Source of the DNA: Burkholderiales bacterium
GTDB taxonomy: Bacteria; Pseudomonadota; Gammaproteobacteria; Burkholderiales; WYBJ01
NCBI GenBank assembly: GCA_022841915.1
Contig: JALHQN010000005.1
Coordinates: 248,001 to 312,000, forward strand
Reading direction: 5' to 3'
DNA length: 64,000 bases
The position numbers were made by a program, and so were the translations under genes. Positions 34,380-43,420 of the stretch are shown piece after piece. Below the pieces are notes generated by a model. The model was not told the DNA's origin and did no database searches. It worked only from the letters and a program-made list of their open reading frames with translations. Each line of letters opens with the position of its first letter. Position 1 is the first letter of the stretch.

Positions 34380-37172
34380 ATGATCACAAGACTCTTCTCA
34401 CGTTCGGCTCTTCACGAACATGCCGATCCTGCACAGCGAGTGCTCGGCGTGGCGCAACTCGAACCGGACTCCGACGAGCTCAAGAGCCTCGTGATCGACG
34501 ACCCAGCCAGCGAAGTTCGGCTTGCCGCGGCACAACGCTGTGCCGACCTGCAGACGCTGGTGCGCGCGTTCGGCTCGGAGTCCGATCCGCAATTGCGATC
34601 GGCCTTATCTGCCGTGCTCGGCGGCGCGATTGCCGAGGTCGCCGACGATGCGACCGTGCAAGTGCTGCTGCATGGCGACCAACTGGACGACGCGATCCGC
34701 GGCGAAGTCGCGCGTCGCGCTCAGGATCCCGCGCGTCGCAAGCTCGCCATCGATGCAATCCGCTCCGAGGATGCGCTGGTCGAAGTCGCCCTCGGCGCGG
34801 GCCAGGCGGAGACGCGCCTGCATGCGGCCGAGCGCGTGCAGGCGCCCGAATACCTGCAGAAGCTCGCCGATGCGGCGAAGAACCGGGATCACGGCGTCTA
34901 TCGCGTCACGCGCCAACGCCTCGAAGCCATCAAGCAGCGCAACGATCAGGACACGGAAGCCGATCTGGTGCTGGCGCAACTCGAGGCGCTTGCAGCCAAG
35001 CCCGGGCCCATTCTGAGCGAAGTCATCGATTTGAACCGGCGCTGGCAAGCGCTCGACATGAGTGCCGACGCTCAACGCCTGGCGCGGTGCGAGACGGCCC
35101 GCCGCGTCGTCCAGGAGCGGCTCGAACGCGAGCAGGAGGAGCAGCGCGCACGATCCCGGTCAGAAGCTCGCGTTATCGAGTGGATGGCGAAGCTCGATGC
35201 CACCGCGGAACTTCCCGACTCGGTGTCCCTCGGACAGTGGCGCGAAGAGTTGGCGCAGCTCCGCGCCGAGGCGCAGGAGCGCCCGGATGCCCTCTTGTCG
35301 GAGCGTCTGCAGCACGCACAGCAGCGGATTGCCGATTGGGAGCGCGAGGCCGAGGCGGTCATCGCCGCCGAGACCTTGGTGCTCGAGGCAGAACGTCTTG
35401 CCAGCGGCACTTATATCGACCACGGGGATCTGCCCGAACGTTGGGAAGCCCTCGATCGCTCGATTCGCACACCCGCCTTCACGCGTCGCTTCGAGGCGGC
35501 GCTGACCGCGGTCGATCAGCGCCGTTTGGCGCATGTGCAAGTGGCGCAGCAGGAAGCGACCGCGCTGCGTCAGCACATTCATTCGCTGCTGCATGCCGCC
35601 GAGCTGGCTTTGTCGAGCGGGCAACTGCGCGAGGCGCGCACAGGCACCGATGAAATCAAGAAGCTTCGCGTCGGCGCCGGGACGCTGCCCAAGCCGACCA
35701 CGCAGCGCATCGGCCGACTGCAGCAGCAGTTGGTGGAGATGGAGCGCTGGCAGTCCTTCGGGCAGCATAACGCGCGAGTGCAGTTGTGCGAGCGTGCCGA
35801 GGCCTTGGCAGGGCATGCGGGCGAGGTGCGTCAGCTGGCCGAAGAGGTACAGAACCTGCGCAACGAGTGGAAGACGCTGGATCAGCAGTATGCAGGCGTG
35901 CCGAAGTCACTGTGGGAGCGCTTCGACCGGGCGTGCGAGAAGGCCTATGCGCCCGCCGCTCGCCATTTTGCCGAGCAGGCGACCCGCCGCAAGGAATCGC
36001 GCAAGAAGCGCGAGGATTTCATCGCGCTCGCGACCGAGCACGCGACGATGCTGGTTTCGCAGGAGCCACGCGACTGGCGCGGTATCGAACGTTGGCTGCG
36101 CGACACCGATCAGCAATGGCGCGAAGGCGATCTGGGCAGCATCGAGCCGCGGGTCTGGAAGGAACTCGACACCCGGCTGAAGGCCGGGCTTGCGCCGCTG
36201 CGCAGTGCACTTGGTCAAGCTCGTGATCAGGCGAAGCAGGAGCGCAAGAAGTTGATCGAGCAGACGCGTGCGCTGGTCGACAAGGCGCTGGATCGGGATA
36301 CGCCCGCCCAGGTGAAGGCTATACAGACGCAATGGCAGCAGCAGGCCAAGGCGATGGGGCTGGCTCAGCGCGACGAGCGCGTGCTTTGGGACGAGTTCCG
36401 CGGGGCCTGCGACGCCGTCTTCAAGGCGCGTCAGGACAAGCGCACGCAGGACGACGGCGCCAAGGGTGAGGTGCGCCAGGCCCTTGAGCGCCTGTGCGCC
36501 GAACTCGACACACTCGCCGCTGCAAACGACAAGACCGAGCAGGAAGTGCGCCGTGCCATGCGTGCACTGCAGGACCAGTGGAAGGAGAAGGCTGGCGGCT
36601 CCGATCCCGCGTTCAGAGCGCTGGAGACCCGCTTTCGCAATGCCAGAACCGCCGTCGAGGCCGCGCTCACGTCGCGAGCCCGTTCGCGCGAAAGCGCGGT
36701 GTGGCAAACGCTGCTCGACAAGGACAAACTGTGCGAGGCGCTCGACCGCTCGGTGCGCGACGGGGAGCAGCCCGCCGCCGATGTTTTGGAGCGTTGGAAT
36801 TCACTGCCGGCTCTGACATCCGCCTGGGAGTCGAAGATGGTCGCCCGGCGGGAGGCCGCCGAGCGTGCACTGTCCGATTCGGGCGCCGCGGCGGATTACC
36901 GGAGTCGTATCGATCAGGCCGCCGGGGTGCGGCAGGAAATTCTGCTCGAACTCGAAGTGCTGCTCGGTTTGGACAGCCCGCCTGAATTCCAGGCGGACAG
37001 GCTCGCGCTGCAGGTCAAGCAACTTCGGGACCGATTCAAGACGGCGGCGACCGTGGGGCCAGAAACCGCCGGTGAACGCCTGCTCGCGTGGTGCGTTCAG
37101 CCGGGCATCGCAGAGGCACGCGATCGCGGGCGGGTCGAGCGGGTGGCGTCTGCGGTGGGACGTCGTCGCTGA
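34380..37172 (+). CDS. DUF349 domain-containing protein, 930 residues
   Basis: A long soluble protein. The N-terminal 170 residues look like HEAT-type helical repeats ('LKSLVIDDPASEVRLAAAQR', 'DALVEVALGAGQAETRLHAA'). The rest is highly charged, alpha-helical and coiled-coil-like, with repeated DUF349 units carrying a 'LxxEWKxL' / 'QWQQQAKAMG' pattern ('LRNEWKTLDQQYAGVPKSLW', 'LWDEFRGACDAVFKARQDK'). DUF349 proteins are known in proteobacteria, actinobacteria and Bacteroidetes; no function is established. No signal peptide. It is alone on its strand, with 264 bp of unassigned sequence upstream. Confidence 0.85.
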   Translation: MITRLFSRSALHEHADPAQRVLGVAQLEPDSDELKSLVIDDPASEVRLAAAQRCADLQTLVRAFGSESDPQLRSALSAVLGGAIAEVADDATVQVLLHGDQLDDAIRGEVARRAQDPARRKLAIDAIRSEDALVEVALGAGQAETRLHAAERVQAPEYLQKLADAAKNRDHGVYRVTRQRLEAIKQRNDQDTEADLVLAQLEALAAKPGPILSEVIDLNRRWQALDMSADAQRLARCETARRVVQERLEREQEEQRARSRSEARVIEWMAKLDATAELPDSVSLGQWREELAQLRAEAQERPDALLSERLQHAQQRIADWEREAEAVIAAETLVLEAERLASGTYIDHGDLPERWEALDRSIRTPAFTRRFEAALTAVDQRRLAHVQVAQQEATALRQHIHSLLHAAELALSSGQLREARTGTDEIKKLRVGAGTLPKPTTQRIGRLQQQLVEMERWQSFGQHNARVQLCERAEALAGHAGEVRQLAEEVQNLRNEWKTLDQQYAGVPKSLWERFDRACEKAYAPAARHFAEQATRRKESRKKREDFIALATEHATMLVSQEPRDWRGIERWLRDTDQQWREGDLGSIEPRVWKELDTRLKAGLAPLRSALGQARDQAKQERKKLIEQTRALVDKALDRDTPAQVKAIQTQWQQQAKAMGLAQRDERVLWDEFRGACDAVFKARQDKRTQDDGAKGEVRQALERLCAELDTLAAANDKTEQEVRRAMRALQDQWKEKAGGSDPAFRALETRFRNARTAVEAALTSRARSRESAVWQTLLDKDKLCEALDRSVRDGEQPAADVLERWNSLPALTSAWESKMVARREAAERALSDSGAAADYRSRIDQAAGVRQEILLELEVLLGLDSPPEFQADRLALQVKQLRDRFKTAATVGPETAGERLLAWCVQPGIAEARDRGRVERVASAVGRRR

Positions 37173-37229
37173 GGGAGATCGCAGCGTCATGTCTGGAGGG
37201 TGCAGCCGAAAGGGCTGCTCAGGCCGAAC

Positions 37230-37889
37230 TCACAGTTTGGGAATGCGCAGCGTCTTGCTGATCATCAGTGTGCCGGAGACCGCGAACAACAGTGCCAGGG
37301 GATGCAGATATCCTCCGGCGATTTCCCAGCGTCCCCAGTAGAGGGCTTCACCGATGCGGCCTTGCCAGGCCGCCCAGGCCAGCATTGCCGTCAGCAGTAC
37401 CGTGGTGGGGATTGGCGTGCCTTCGAAGTAGGCTACCTTGTCGCTCCCCCCGGACAAACTCTCCGCCGTGACGTTGTAGCGTGCCAGGCGGCTGACGCCG
37501 CAACAGACGAAGTAGATCAGGATGGCGATGTCCCAGCCGCCGGAAAGTCCCGCTGCGAAGGCGAGCGCAGCAGGCGCGACGCCGAAGGAGATGACATCCG
37601 CAAGCGAGTCGAGTTCGCGGCCGAGCGCGGAATGGGTGTGGCGGGCTCGGGCCACGCGTCCGTCGAGCATGTCGAAGACAAAGGCTGCCGGCGCCATCGC
37701 GGCGGACGCGAGGAAGTAGGCGAGCGGGGCGCCCCCCTTGTAGGCCATCGCAAGAAAGATCGCCGCTACGCCACATGCTGCGTTGGCAAGCGTCAGGAAA
37801 TCCGCGAGATGGAAACTGCGGATCATGGAAAAATGACGGGTCTGGACGGGCACCTGGTTGATGGCGGGGTCGAGCCGTTCCCGAACCAT
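37230..37889 (-). CDS. pssA: CDP-diacylglycerol--serine O-phosphatidyltransferase
   Basis: Start placed at ATG 37889 because AAGGAGGACAAGC directly precedes it; the open frame extends 16 codons further. The 219-residue multi-pass membrane protein has the CDP-alcohol phosphotransferase motif at about residues 76-98, with DG, AR, G and the two Asp residues of the 'DSLAD' end correctly spaced. It makes phosphatidylserine, the precursor of phosphatidylethanolamine. The decarboxylase gene psd, often adjacent, is absent here. Confidence 0.92.
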   Translation of the reverse strand: MVRERLDPAINQVPVQTRHFSMIRSFHLADFLTLANAACGVAAIFLAMAYKGGAPLAYFLASAAMAPAAFVFDMLDGRVARARHTHSALGRELDSLADVISFGVAPAALAFAAGLSGGWDIAILIYFVCCGVSRLARYNVTAESLSGGSDKVAYFEGTPIPTTVLLTAMLAWAAWQGRIGEALYWGRWEIAGGYLHPLALLFAVSGTLMISKTLRIPKL

Positions 37890-38041
37890 GCTTGTCCTCC
37901 TTGCTGGGCAATTTTCCGGCGGCATGCGGCCCTGCAAGCTTGGCTCTCGGCTGCAGACATGCGGGTCGAGTGCAGGGCCGATGGGAGAAGTAGCGCGATT
38001 CGTGCCCGGCTTTGCGGGGCAAAAATGCGGCAGGTGCGCTT

Positions 38042-38068
38042 GGACGGGCCCGCAGGGCCCGCCCGTCC
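38042..38068 (-). terminator. Strong GC hairpin downstream of the hydrolase gene
   Basis: An 8-bp perfect stem GGACGGGC/GCCCGTCC around an 11-base GC-rich centre that can also pair as GGGCCC/GGGCCC. It lies 40 bp after the stop of the minus-strand hydrolase gene. On that strand ATTTTT occurs about 16 bases later, so a classical U-tract does not directly follow. Confidence 0.35.
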
Positions 38069-38108
38069 GGCGCGCTACGCCGTCACGGAGGATCGGCGCG
38101 GCTGGCGA

Positions 38109-38972
38109 TCAAGCGATCAATTTTAGGGCTCGCAGGTTCTTCGCGATGAAGGCCTTCACCATCTCATGAGCCCGATCGGTTTGCGGTCCGGGGTCGGCGA
38201 CCCAGATATGACCGCAGCCCTCGAAGACCGTCAGTTCGCAATCCCCGCCCGCGGCCCGATACGCGGCGGCGAACTTCTCCTGAAAGGCGGGCAGTACGTT
38301 GTCATCGAGGCCGCCTTGCATGACGAGTAGCGGGGGCAGATCGACTTGTTCCCGGCGGTCGAGGATCTGCTGCGGGTTGGCTTCGTACACCGATTCCCAG
38401 GGATTGAAGTAGGTCTTGGACTTCTGCATCATCTCCGTGCGGCCGCGTCTTTCTGCGTTCAGGTACCTTTCGTACGGGTCGCTGATGGGAGACCGTGTGG
38501 CCACATAGTGGACGGATGCATCGATTTCGGGGTGGCCGGCGAGAGGCAGGGCGTTGTACCGCGGATCGCGTGGCCGCATGCCGAGAAGTTGGGCGACATG
38601 GCCTCCGCTCGAACTGCCGAGTACCCCGACTGTCGCGGCATCGCCGTTCCACTCGGCGGCCTTGGACTTGAGCCAGCGCACGCCATAGTTCGCATCTTGG
38701 ACTGAAGCGGGGTAAGGTGCCTCATGGCCGAGCGTGAGATCGGGGGAGACGACCAGGATGCCGCTGCGGGCGAGCGCTTCGCACATGGGCTGGTTTGCCA
38801 GGCGATCCTTGTCGTTCCATGCGCCGCCATGCAGGTCGAGCAGTACCGGGAAAGGCCCCGCACCCTGCGGCTGGTACACCCGCGCAAGCAGCGTGCGCTG
38901 CGGGATGCGGCGGAATTCGAGCTCCCACTGCTTGATTTCAAAGGTCGCTGCGGGGTCGTAGCGGGTCGGCAT
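38109..38972 (-). CDS. Alpha/beta hydrolase (esterase/lipase type)
   Basis: Start placed at ATG 38972 (MPTRYDPAATFEIK), with GGAGG seven or eight bases upstream; the open frame extends 42 codons but without similarity. The 287-residue product has the oxyanion 'HGGAWNDKDRL', nucleophile elbow 'GSSSGGHVAQLLG' and likely acid/base 'GGLDDNVLP' and 'EGCGHIWV'. It belongs to the BD-FAE/Abhydrolase_3-like esterases. The substrate is unknown. It is the gene upstream of pssA on the same strand, separated by a hairpin. Confidence 0.88.
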   Translation of the reverse strand: MPTRYDPAATFEIKQWELEFRRIPQRTLLARVYQPQGAGPFPVLLDLHGGAWNDKDRLANQPMCEALARSGILVVSPDLTLGHEAPYPASVQDANYGVRWLKSKAAEWNGDAATVGVLGSSSGGHVAQLLGMRPRDPRYNALPLAGHPEIDASVHYVATRSPISDPYERYLNAERRGRTEMMQKSKTYFNPWESVYEANPQQILDRREQVDLPPLLVMQGGLDDNVLPAFQEKFAAAYRAAGGDCELTVFEGCGHIWVADPGPQTDRAHEMVKAFIAKNLRALKLIA

Positions 38973-39249
38973 GGCGTAGGTCCTCCGTGGATTGGGTTGT
39001 GGTGCGAGCAAGGCCGCTTCGCAGCAGCGATCATCGTCCGGCGCCCGCGGCGCAGCGGTGTCTGGCGGCTGGGTGCCGTGCGGGCTAGAAGCTATCACAG
39101 CGTTCGCTTCGTGAGCCAGCCGGATGTATCTCGCTGGTCGAAGGATGCCGCTGCTTAATGGACGACTGCAAAGCCCACGGCTCCGTTACAATGATGTGCA
39201 ACGCGTGCCTCCCCGGTGCGCCCGTATCCACAACAACCGAACCGAAATC

Positions 39250-39717
39250 ATGATCGAAGTGAACGAGACGATCGACGTAGCCTCGGATCCGAAGACAGTG
39301 TGGGCGCTGCTCTCCGATCCGCGGGCGGTGGTGGAGTGCGTGCAAGGCGCGTCACTCGGAGAGCAGGATGCCGACGGCACCTATGATGCAGGAATCATGG
39401 TGAAATTCGGCCCGGCCAAAGTCGCATTCAAGGCAAGGGTCGACATCGAATACGACGAACCGACCATGAGCGGCAAGGTGTCCTCGCGCGGCAAAGACAA
39501 GCAGGGTGGTGCGCGCTTCAACACGGCGATGAATTTCAAAGTCACCGAGCAGCCCTCCGGCGGCACGGGATCCCAGATTCATGTCGCGGCCCAAGTCGAG
39601 ATCTCGGGAAAGCTCGCGTCGCTGATCGAGACCGGTGCGAGCATGGTGGTCAAGCGCATGACCAAGGATTTCTCGGAGGCGCTCGCCGCGCGTGTTTCAG
39701 GTTCGGGTACGGCTTAA
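39250..39717 (+). CDS. CoxG-like SRPBCC protein (carbon monoxide dehydrogenase subunit G family)
   Basis: Start placed at ATG 39250; 155 residues. The SRPBCC fold is seen in 'MIEVNETIDVASDPKTVWAL' followed by 'LSDPRAVVECVQGASL' and 'YDAGIMVKFGPAKVAFKARV'. CoxG proteins aid maturation or membrane anchoring of Mo-dependent dehydrogenases in cox clusters, but no cox or xanthine-dehydrogenase-type genes are in the window. This is therefore an isolated homologue of uncertain role. It is followed 114 bp later by a ThDP enzyme. Confidence 0.87.
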   Translation: MIEVNETIDVASDPKTVWALLSDPRAVVECVQGASLGEQDADGTYDAGIMVKFGPAKVAFKARVDIEYDEPTMSGKVSSRGKDKQGGARFNTAMNFKVTEQPSGGTGSQIHVAAQVEISGKLASLIETGASMVVKRMTKDFSEALAARVSGSGTA

Positions 39718-39831
39718 CGGATTCGTGGATCTTCGCCCCGCATGCGGCGGGTGCACATTTCTGCGCAAGCGCGGCGACTGGTGCGCTGCGGGTTTTTCTG
39801 ACGTCACATTTCACACGGAGGACGGGCAACC

Positions 39832-41484
39832 ATGAAGGTGTATCAAAGGCTGGCTCAGGCATTCAAGGGAGAAGGCGTTACCGCGACCTTCGGCATGATG
39901 GGCGACGGCAACATGTACTGGGTGTCCGAGCTCCACAAGATCGGGATCAAGGTGCACGAGGTTCGGCACGAAGGCGCAGGTTTGGGCATGGCCGACGGCT
40001 TTGCCCGCACCAGCAACAGCGTCGGTGTCGCGACGGCGACCTGCGGCCCGGGTGTCACGCAATTGGCAACCGCCTTCGTGACCGCCGCTCGCGCGCGTTC
40101 GCCGATCGTCGCATTCTGCGGCGAGTATCCCCATACCGATCCGGAATATTCTCAGTATCTGGACCAGTCCCGCTTTGCCGAGGCTTGCGAGGCGGGTTTC
40201 GTGCGTTTGCAGAACGCCGAGCAGACCGATGAAATCGTGCGCAAGGCCTTCTACATGGCCAAGCTCGAGCGGCGTCCCATCATGCTCAGCTGCCCGATGG
40301 ACATCCAGCAGAAAGATTTCGAGGACGACGAGCCTTACATCCCGACCACCGAACTGGTCAGGCCCGGGACAGTCATGCCCGATGCAAAGCAGCTCGAGTG
40401 CGCGGCTGATCTCATCGCGTCCTCCAAGCACCCGGTCATCATCGTGGGGCGCGGCGCGCAGTGGGCGGGTGCAGGCCCGGCGGTCCTCAAGCTCGGCGAT
40501 CGTATCGGCGCGCTCATCGCGACCTCCCTGCTGGCCAAGACCTTCCTCAACAACGAGACGGATTATCACGCCGGCATTTCCGGGCTGTACGCGACTCGAA
40601 CGGCGATGAAGCTGCTCGAGGAGGCCGACGTCGTCATCGGGGTGGGTGCCAGCCTGAACCGGCATACCCTGGAGAACGGCTATCTGTATCCCGATGCCAA
40701 GTACATCCAGATCGATTCGCAGCCGCACCTGGCTCTGTCCAACGGCAAGTTCTCCGATATCTACATTCAGTCGGATGCCCGTGTGGCAGTCGAGGAACTG
40801 GAGAAGATGCTCGCGGCCAAGCAATTCAAGGCGACGGGTTATCGCACCCCGGACGTGAAGACCAAGCTCGCCAGTCATGCGCAGGATCCGGCCGAGTTCC
40901 CCCTTGATCCGAACACGGTCGATCCGCGCGAGTCCATGATGATTCTGGACGAGATGCTGCCCCAGAACGTCGGCATGCTCTCCGGCAGCGGCATGACTTC
41001 CGGCATCGCCAGCATGATGATGACGAAAGCCCGCTCTCTGAATCAAGGTGGCCACTTCTTTGGTTGTATCGGTCAGATGCTGCCTGCGGCAATGGGTGCC
41101 AGCGTTGCGACCAATAACGCCCCGCTGTGTCTGGTCGACGGGGATGCGAGCTACCTGATGCACCTTGCGGAGTTCGAGACGGCGGTTCGCTACAACATGA
41201 ACATGCTGGTCGTCGTCATGAACAACGAGTGCCTCGGTGCGGAGTACTACAAGCTCGACGCGAAGAAGATGGATGCCATGACCTCCGTCATCCCGACGCC
41301 GGATCTTGGCGCCGTGGCCAAGGCGATGGGCGGGCGTGGTGCGTATGTAACGCATAACGACCAGCTGCGCGCCGCGGTGAAGGAGTGGGTCGCCAAGCCG
41401 GGTCCCATGGTGATCGACGTGCGGATTTCGCGCACGATCCCGAGCATCCCGTACCGCCGCGTGCACTACGGTCGCGACGAGTAA
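39832..41484 (+). CDS. Thiamine-diphosphate-dependent enzyme, acetolactate-synthase-like
   Basis: A 550-residue ThDP enzyme with the three-domain layout of acetolactate synthase/decarboxylases. E44 in 'VRHEGAGLGMADGFAR' is the cofactor-activating Glu, and 'GDASYLMHLAEFETAVRYNM' begins the Mg/ThDP-binding motif that ends in NN. The central FAD-like domain has 'VIIVGRGAQWAGAG'. It is not ilvB (there is no ilvN) and could be a decarboxylase or carboligase acting on a 2-oxoacid. The start fits: GGAGG lies ten bases before the ATG. A GC hairpin follows the stop. Confidence 0.88.
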   Translation: MKVYQRLAQAFKGEGVTATFGMMGDGNMYWVSELHKIGIKVHEVRHEGAGLGMADGFARTSNSVGVATATCGPGVTQLATAFVTAARARSPIVAFCGEYPHTDPEYSQYLDQSRFAEACEAGFVRLQNAEQTDEIVRKAFYMAKLERRPIMLSCPMDIQQKDFEDDEPYIPTTELVRPGTVMPDAKQLECAADLIASSKHPVIIVGRGAQWAGAGPAVLKLGDRIGALIATSLLAKTFLNNETDYHAGISGLYATRTAMKLLEEADVVIGVGASLNRHTLENGYLYPDAKYIQIDSQPHLALSNGKFSDIYIQSDARVAVEELEKMLAAKQFKATGYRTPDVKTKLASHAQDPAEFPLDPNTVDPRESMMILDEMLPQNVGMLSGSGMTSGIASMMMTKARSLNQGGHFFGCIGQMLPAAMGASVATNNAPLCLVDGDASYLMHLAEFETAVRYNMNMLVVVMNNECLGAEYYKLDAKKMDAMTSVIPTPDLGAVAKAMGGRGAYVTHNDQLRAAVKEWVAKPGPMVIDVRISRTIPSIPYRRVHYGRDE

Positions 41485-41505
41485 TCGGTCGGCAGAAGTG
41501 CGGCT

Positions 41506-41520
41506 CGCCGCTTCGCGGCG
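41506..41520. other. Short GC stem-loop after the ThDP enzyme gene
   Basis: A perfect CGCCGC-TTC-GCGGCG hairpin 20 bp after the stop codon. With no T-tract it may stabilise the 3' end or be incidental. Confidence 0.25.
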
Positions 41521-41627
41521 GGCCGCTCTGCGGTGAGCGCAGTGATCGGCTGGTGGACACGACAGGTCGAAAGAGCCTGATCCACCATGGCAGAAGTCGA
41601 GACAGGGACGTTTGGGGGAGAGTGAGA

Positions 41628-42233
41628 ATGAGACGTTGGACTGGCATCGCGTTGAGCTGTGTGTTGGCTGCAACCGCATTGACGGGTTGTGCGACGCGGC
41701 CCCCCGGGGAGGGGTCCGGGTGGGTCACGCTGATCGACGGCGAAAAAGGCCTGGAGAACTGGACGCGGATCGGCGACGCCAACTGGCGAGGTGTCGATGG
41801 CGCGATCCAGGCGGACAAACGCACCGGCAAGGCCAGCAGCCATCTGCTGTCCAAGAACGCTTACAAAGACTTTCGCATTTACGCCGAATTCTGGGCGGAC
41901 GAGACCGCCAACAGCGGCATTTTCATTCGCTGCGTCGATCCGAAGAAGATCGGCGCGAATACCTGCTACGAGGTCAATATCTACGATCGGCGGCCCGATC
42001 CGAGCTACGGCACCGGGGCGATCGTCGACTTCGCGAAGGTTTCGCCGATGCCGCGAGCGGCTGGACGCTGGAACACCTTCGAGATCACGGCGCAGGGAAC
42101 TCGTCTGGTGGTGAAGATGAACGGACAGCAGACGGTCGACATCCAGGACGGCAAGTTCGCCAGCGGCCCGATCACCCTGCAGTACGCGGGCGGGGTCATC
42201 AAGTTTCGCAAGGTGGCGATCAAGCCGCTCTAG
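41628..42233 (+). CDS. DUF1080 lipoprotein (3-keto-disaccharide hydrolase-like fold)
   Basis: Start placed at ATG 41628, with GGGGGAGAG nine bases upstream; 201 residues. Signal sequence with lipobox 'LTGC' (Cys near residue 21). The DUF1080 concanavalin-like fold is indicated by 'WVTLIDGEKGLENWTRIGDA', 'YKDFRIYAEFWADETANSGI' and 'GRWNTFEITAQGTRLVVKMN'. Family members bind or hydrolyse glycosides. It stands alone. Its TAG stop shares bases with the convergent hydrolase stop (CTAG). Confidence 0.88.
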   Translation: MRRWTGIALSCVLAATALTGCATRPPGEGSGWVTLIDGEKGLENWTRIGDANWRGVDGAIQADKRTGKASSHLLSKNAYKDFRIYAEFWADETANSGIFIRCVDPKKIGANTCYEVNIYDRRPDPSYGTGAIVDFAKVSPMPRAAGRWNTFEITAQGTRLVVKMNGQQTVDIQDGKFASGPITLQYAGGVIKFRKVAIKPL

Positions 42234-43021
42234 GTGTCGGGTGGCAGGAAGGCCAGCAGATGCTGGTTAACCGCCTCGGCCGCTTCGTACTGCACCCAGT
42301 GTCCGACGCCCGGGACGATGACGAACTCGGCATCCGGACGCAGGTGCAGAACGTGATTCTTGCGGGCTTCGAGCTCGTCCCCGTGCAGCGCATCCTTCGA
42401 GCCGTAGATGAATTGGACCGGACAGTTCATACGCGCCAGTGAAAGCGCGGTGTATTCGCTGTTGGCGTGGCCTCGACCATCGTAGCGCGTGCGGTTGAAG
42501 TTCTGCATGTGCAGATCGAGCGCTTCGTCGGTGACTGCTGCCGGATCGGCCAACATCAGGGTGCCCAGATTGTGGCGGAAGACAGCGCGCCGTGCGACGG
42601 CGCCTGCGGCGTCGGGCGGTATGGCCCGCATGGGGAGCGCCGGCGCCGGGCCGAAGCCGCCGACGCCCAACAAGGACAGCTTTCGGACTTGTGTTGCCAG
42701 GCGAACCGCGGTCATCGCAGCGACGACTCCGCCAAAGGAGAACCCTGCGAGCATGAACGGCGTGTCGCCCACGATGGGCCGTATTCCGCTCAGGACATGG
42801 TCGATGTATTCCTCGGGGGCAATCGATTTCGATACCGTGAACGAATCGCCGTAGCCCGGAAGATCGACGGCATGGACGGTGAAGCGTGTCGCCAGCGCGT
42901 CGAGGTTGCGGCTCCAGTGATTCCTGGATCCCATGCCGCCATGGAAAAGCACCAGAGCAGGGCCCGTGCCTACTGTGCAAGCGGAAAGTCGGGACGAGGA
43001 TGCGATGTTCGTGTCGGTCAT
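42230..43021 (-). CDS. Alpha/beta hydrolase (MhpC-like)
   Basis: Start placed at ATG 43021 (MTDTNIAS); the open frame begins 13 codons earlier. The 263-residue product has 'LVLFHGGMGSRNHW' (oxyanion), 'LPGYGDS', nucleophile 'AGFSFGGVVAAMTA', acid region 'YGSKDALHG' and base 'GVGHWVQYE'. This is the layout of meta-cleavage hydrolases and related esterases; no ring-cleavage genes are near. It overlaps the DUF1080 gene stop by 4 bp and is divergent from the hydrolase at 43421. Confidence 0.87.
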   Translation of the reverse strand: MTDTNIASSSRLSACTVGTGPALVLFHGGMGSRNHWSRNLDALATRFTVHAVDLPGYGDSFTVSKSIAPEEYIDHVLSGIRPIVGDTPFMLAGFSFGGVVAAMTAVRLATQVRKLSLLGVGGFGPAPALPMRAIPPDAAGAVARRAVFRHNLGTLMLADPAAVTDEALDLHMQNFNRTRYDGRGHANSEYTALSLARMNCPVQFIYGSKDALHGDELEARKNHVLHLRPDAEFVIVPGVGHWVQYEAAEAVNQHLLAFLPPDT

Positions 43022-43420
43022 GGTGCTGGGGAAGGTGCTGGGCGGTTTGCGATAACCCAATGCGGATCGCTGATTCTAGCGGCGAAACGCAGGCGCCGCT
43101 CGATGCCCCGCGAACGATTCCCCAGGCGCTCTGCGCCTTGGGAACCAGCGCATCTTCGCGTGCGTAACGCCATTGCTCGACCTCGCCTGGCGTGGCGGCG
43201 CTGCCCCTTATCTTTGGCATATACTCGGTTCAGCAGGCGCACAGCCTGCCGAGACGATCCAGCGAGTCGATTGCTTGCGGCTTGCGCTATCGTTGTTGCG
43301 GTGCTCGCGGGTGGGGCGGCGCGTCGATGGGCACTGGCCTGCTCCTTCGCGATGACCGACCGAACGCTTTAGAGCGAGGAGGCGGGCAATGAACAATCAA
43401 TCACCGGGGGTCCTGACGCC
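43022..43420. other. Gap of about 400 bp between divergent hydrolase genes
   Basis: It should hold both promoters. I see no convincing consensus, small ORF with a ribosome binding site, or repeat. A minus-strand frame from 43220 (MPKIRGSAATPGEVEQWRYA) is open but has no recognisable family. Confidence 0.3.

Noticed and set aside
39811-41679. A 622-codon minus-strand frame opposite the ThDP enzyme
   Set aside because: Opposite a clear ThDP enzyme, no motifs, composition of a shadow ORF.
43022-43220. Possible small gene on the minus strand (MPKIRGSAATPGEV...)
   Set aside because: No ribosome binding site that stands out, no family and no natural end; it runs into the hydrolase in another frame.
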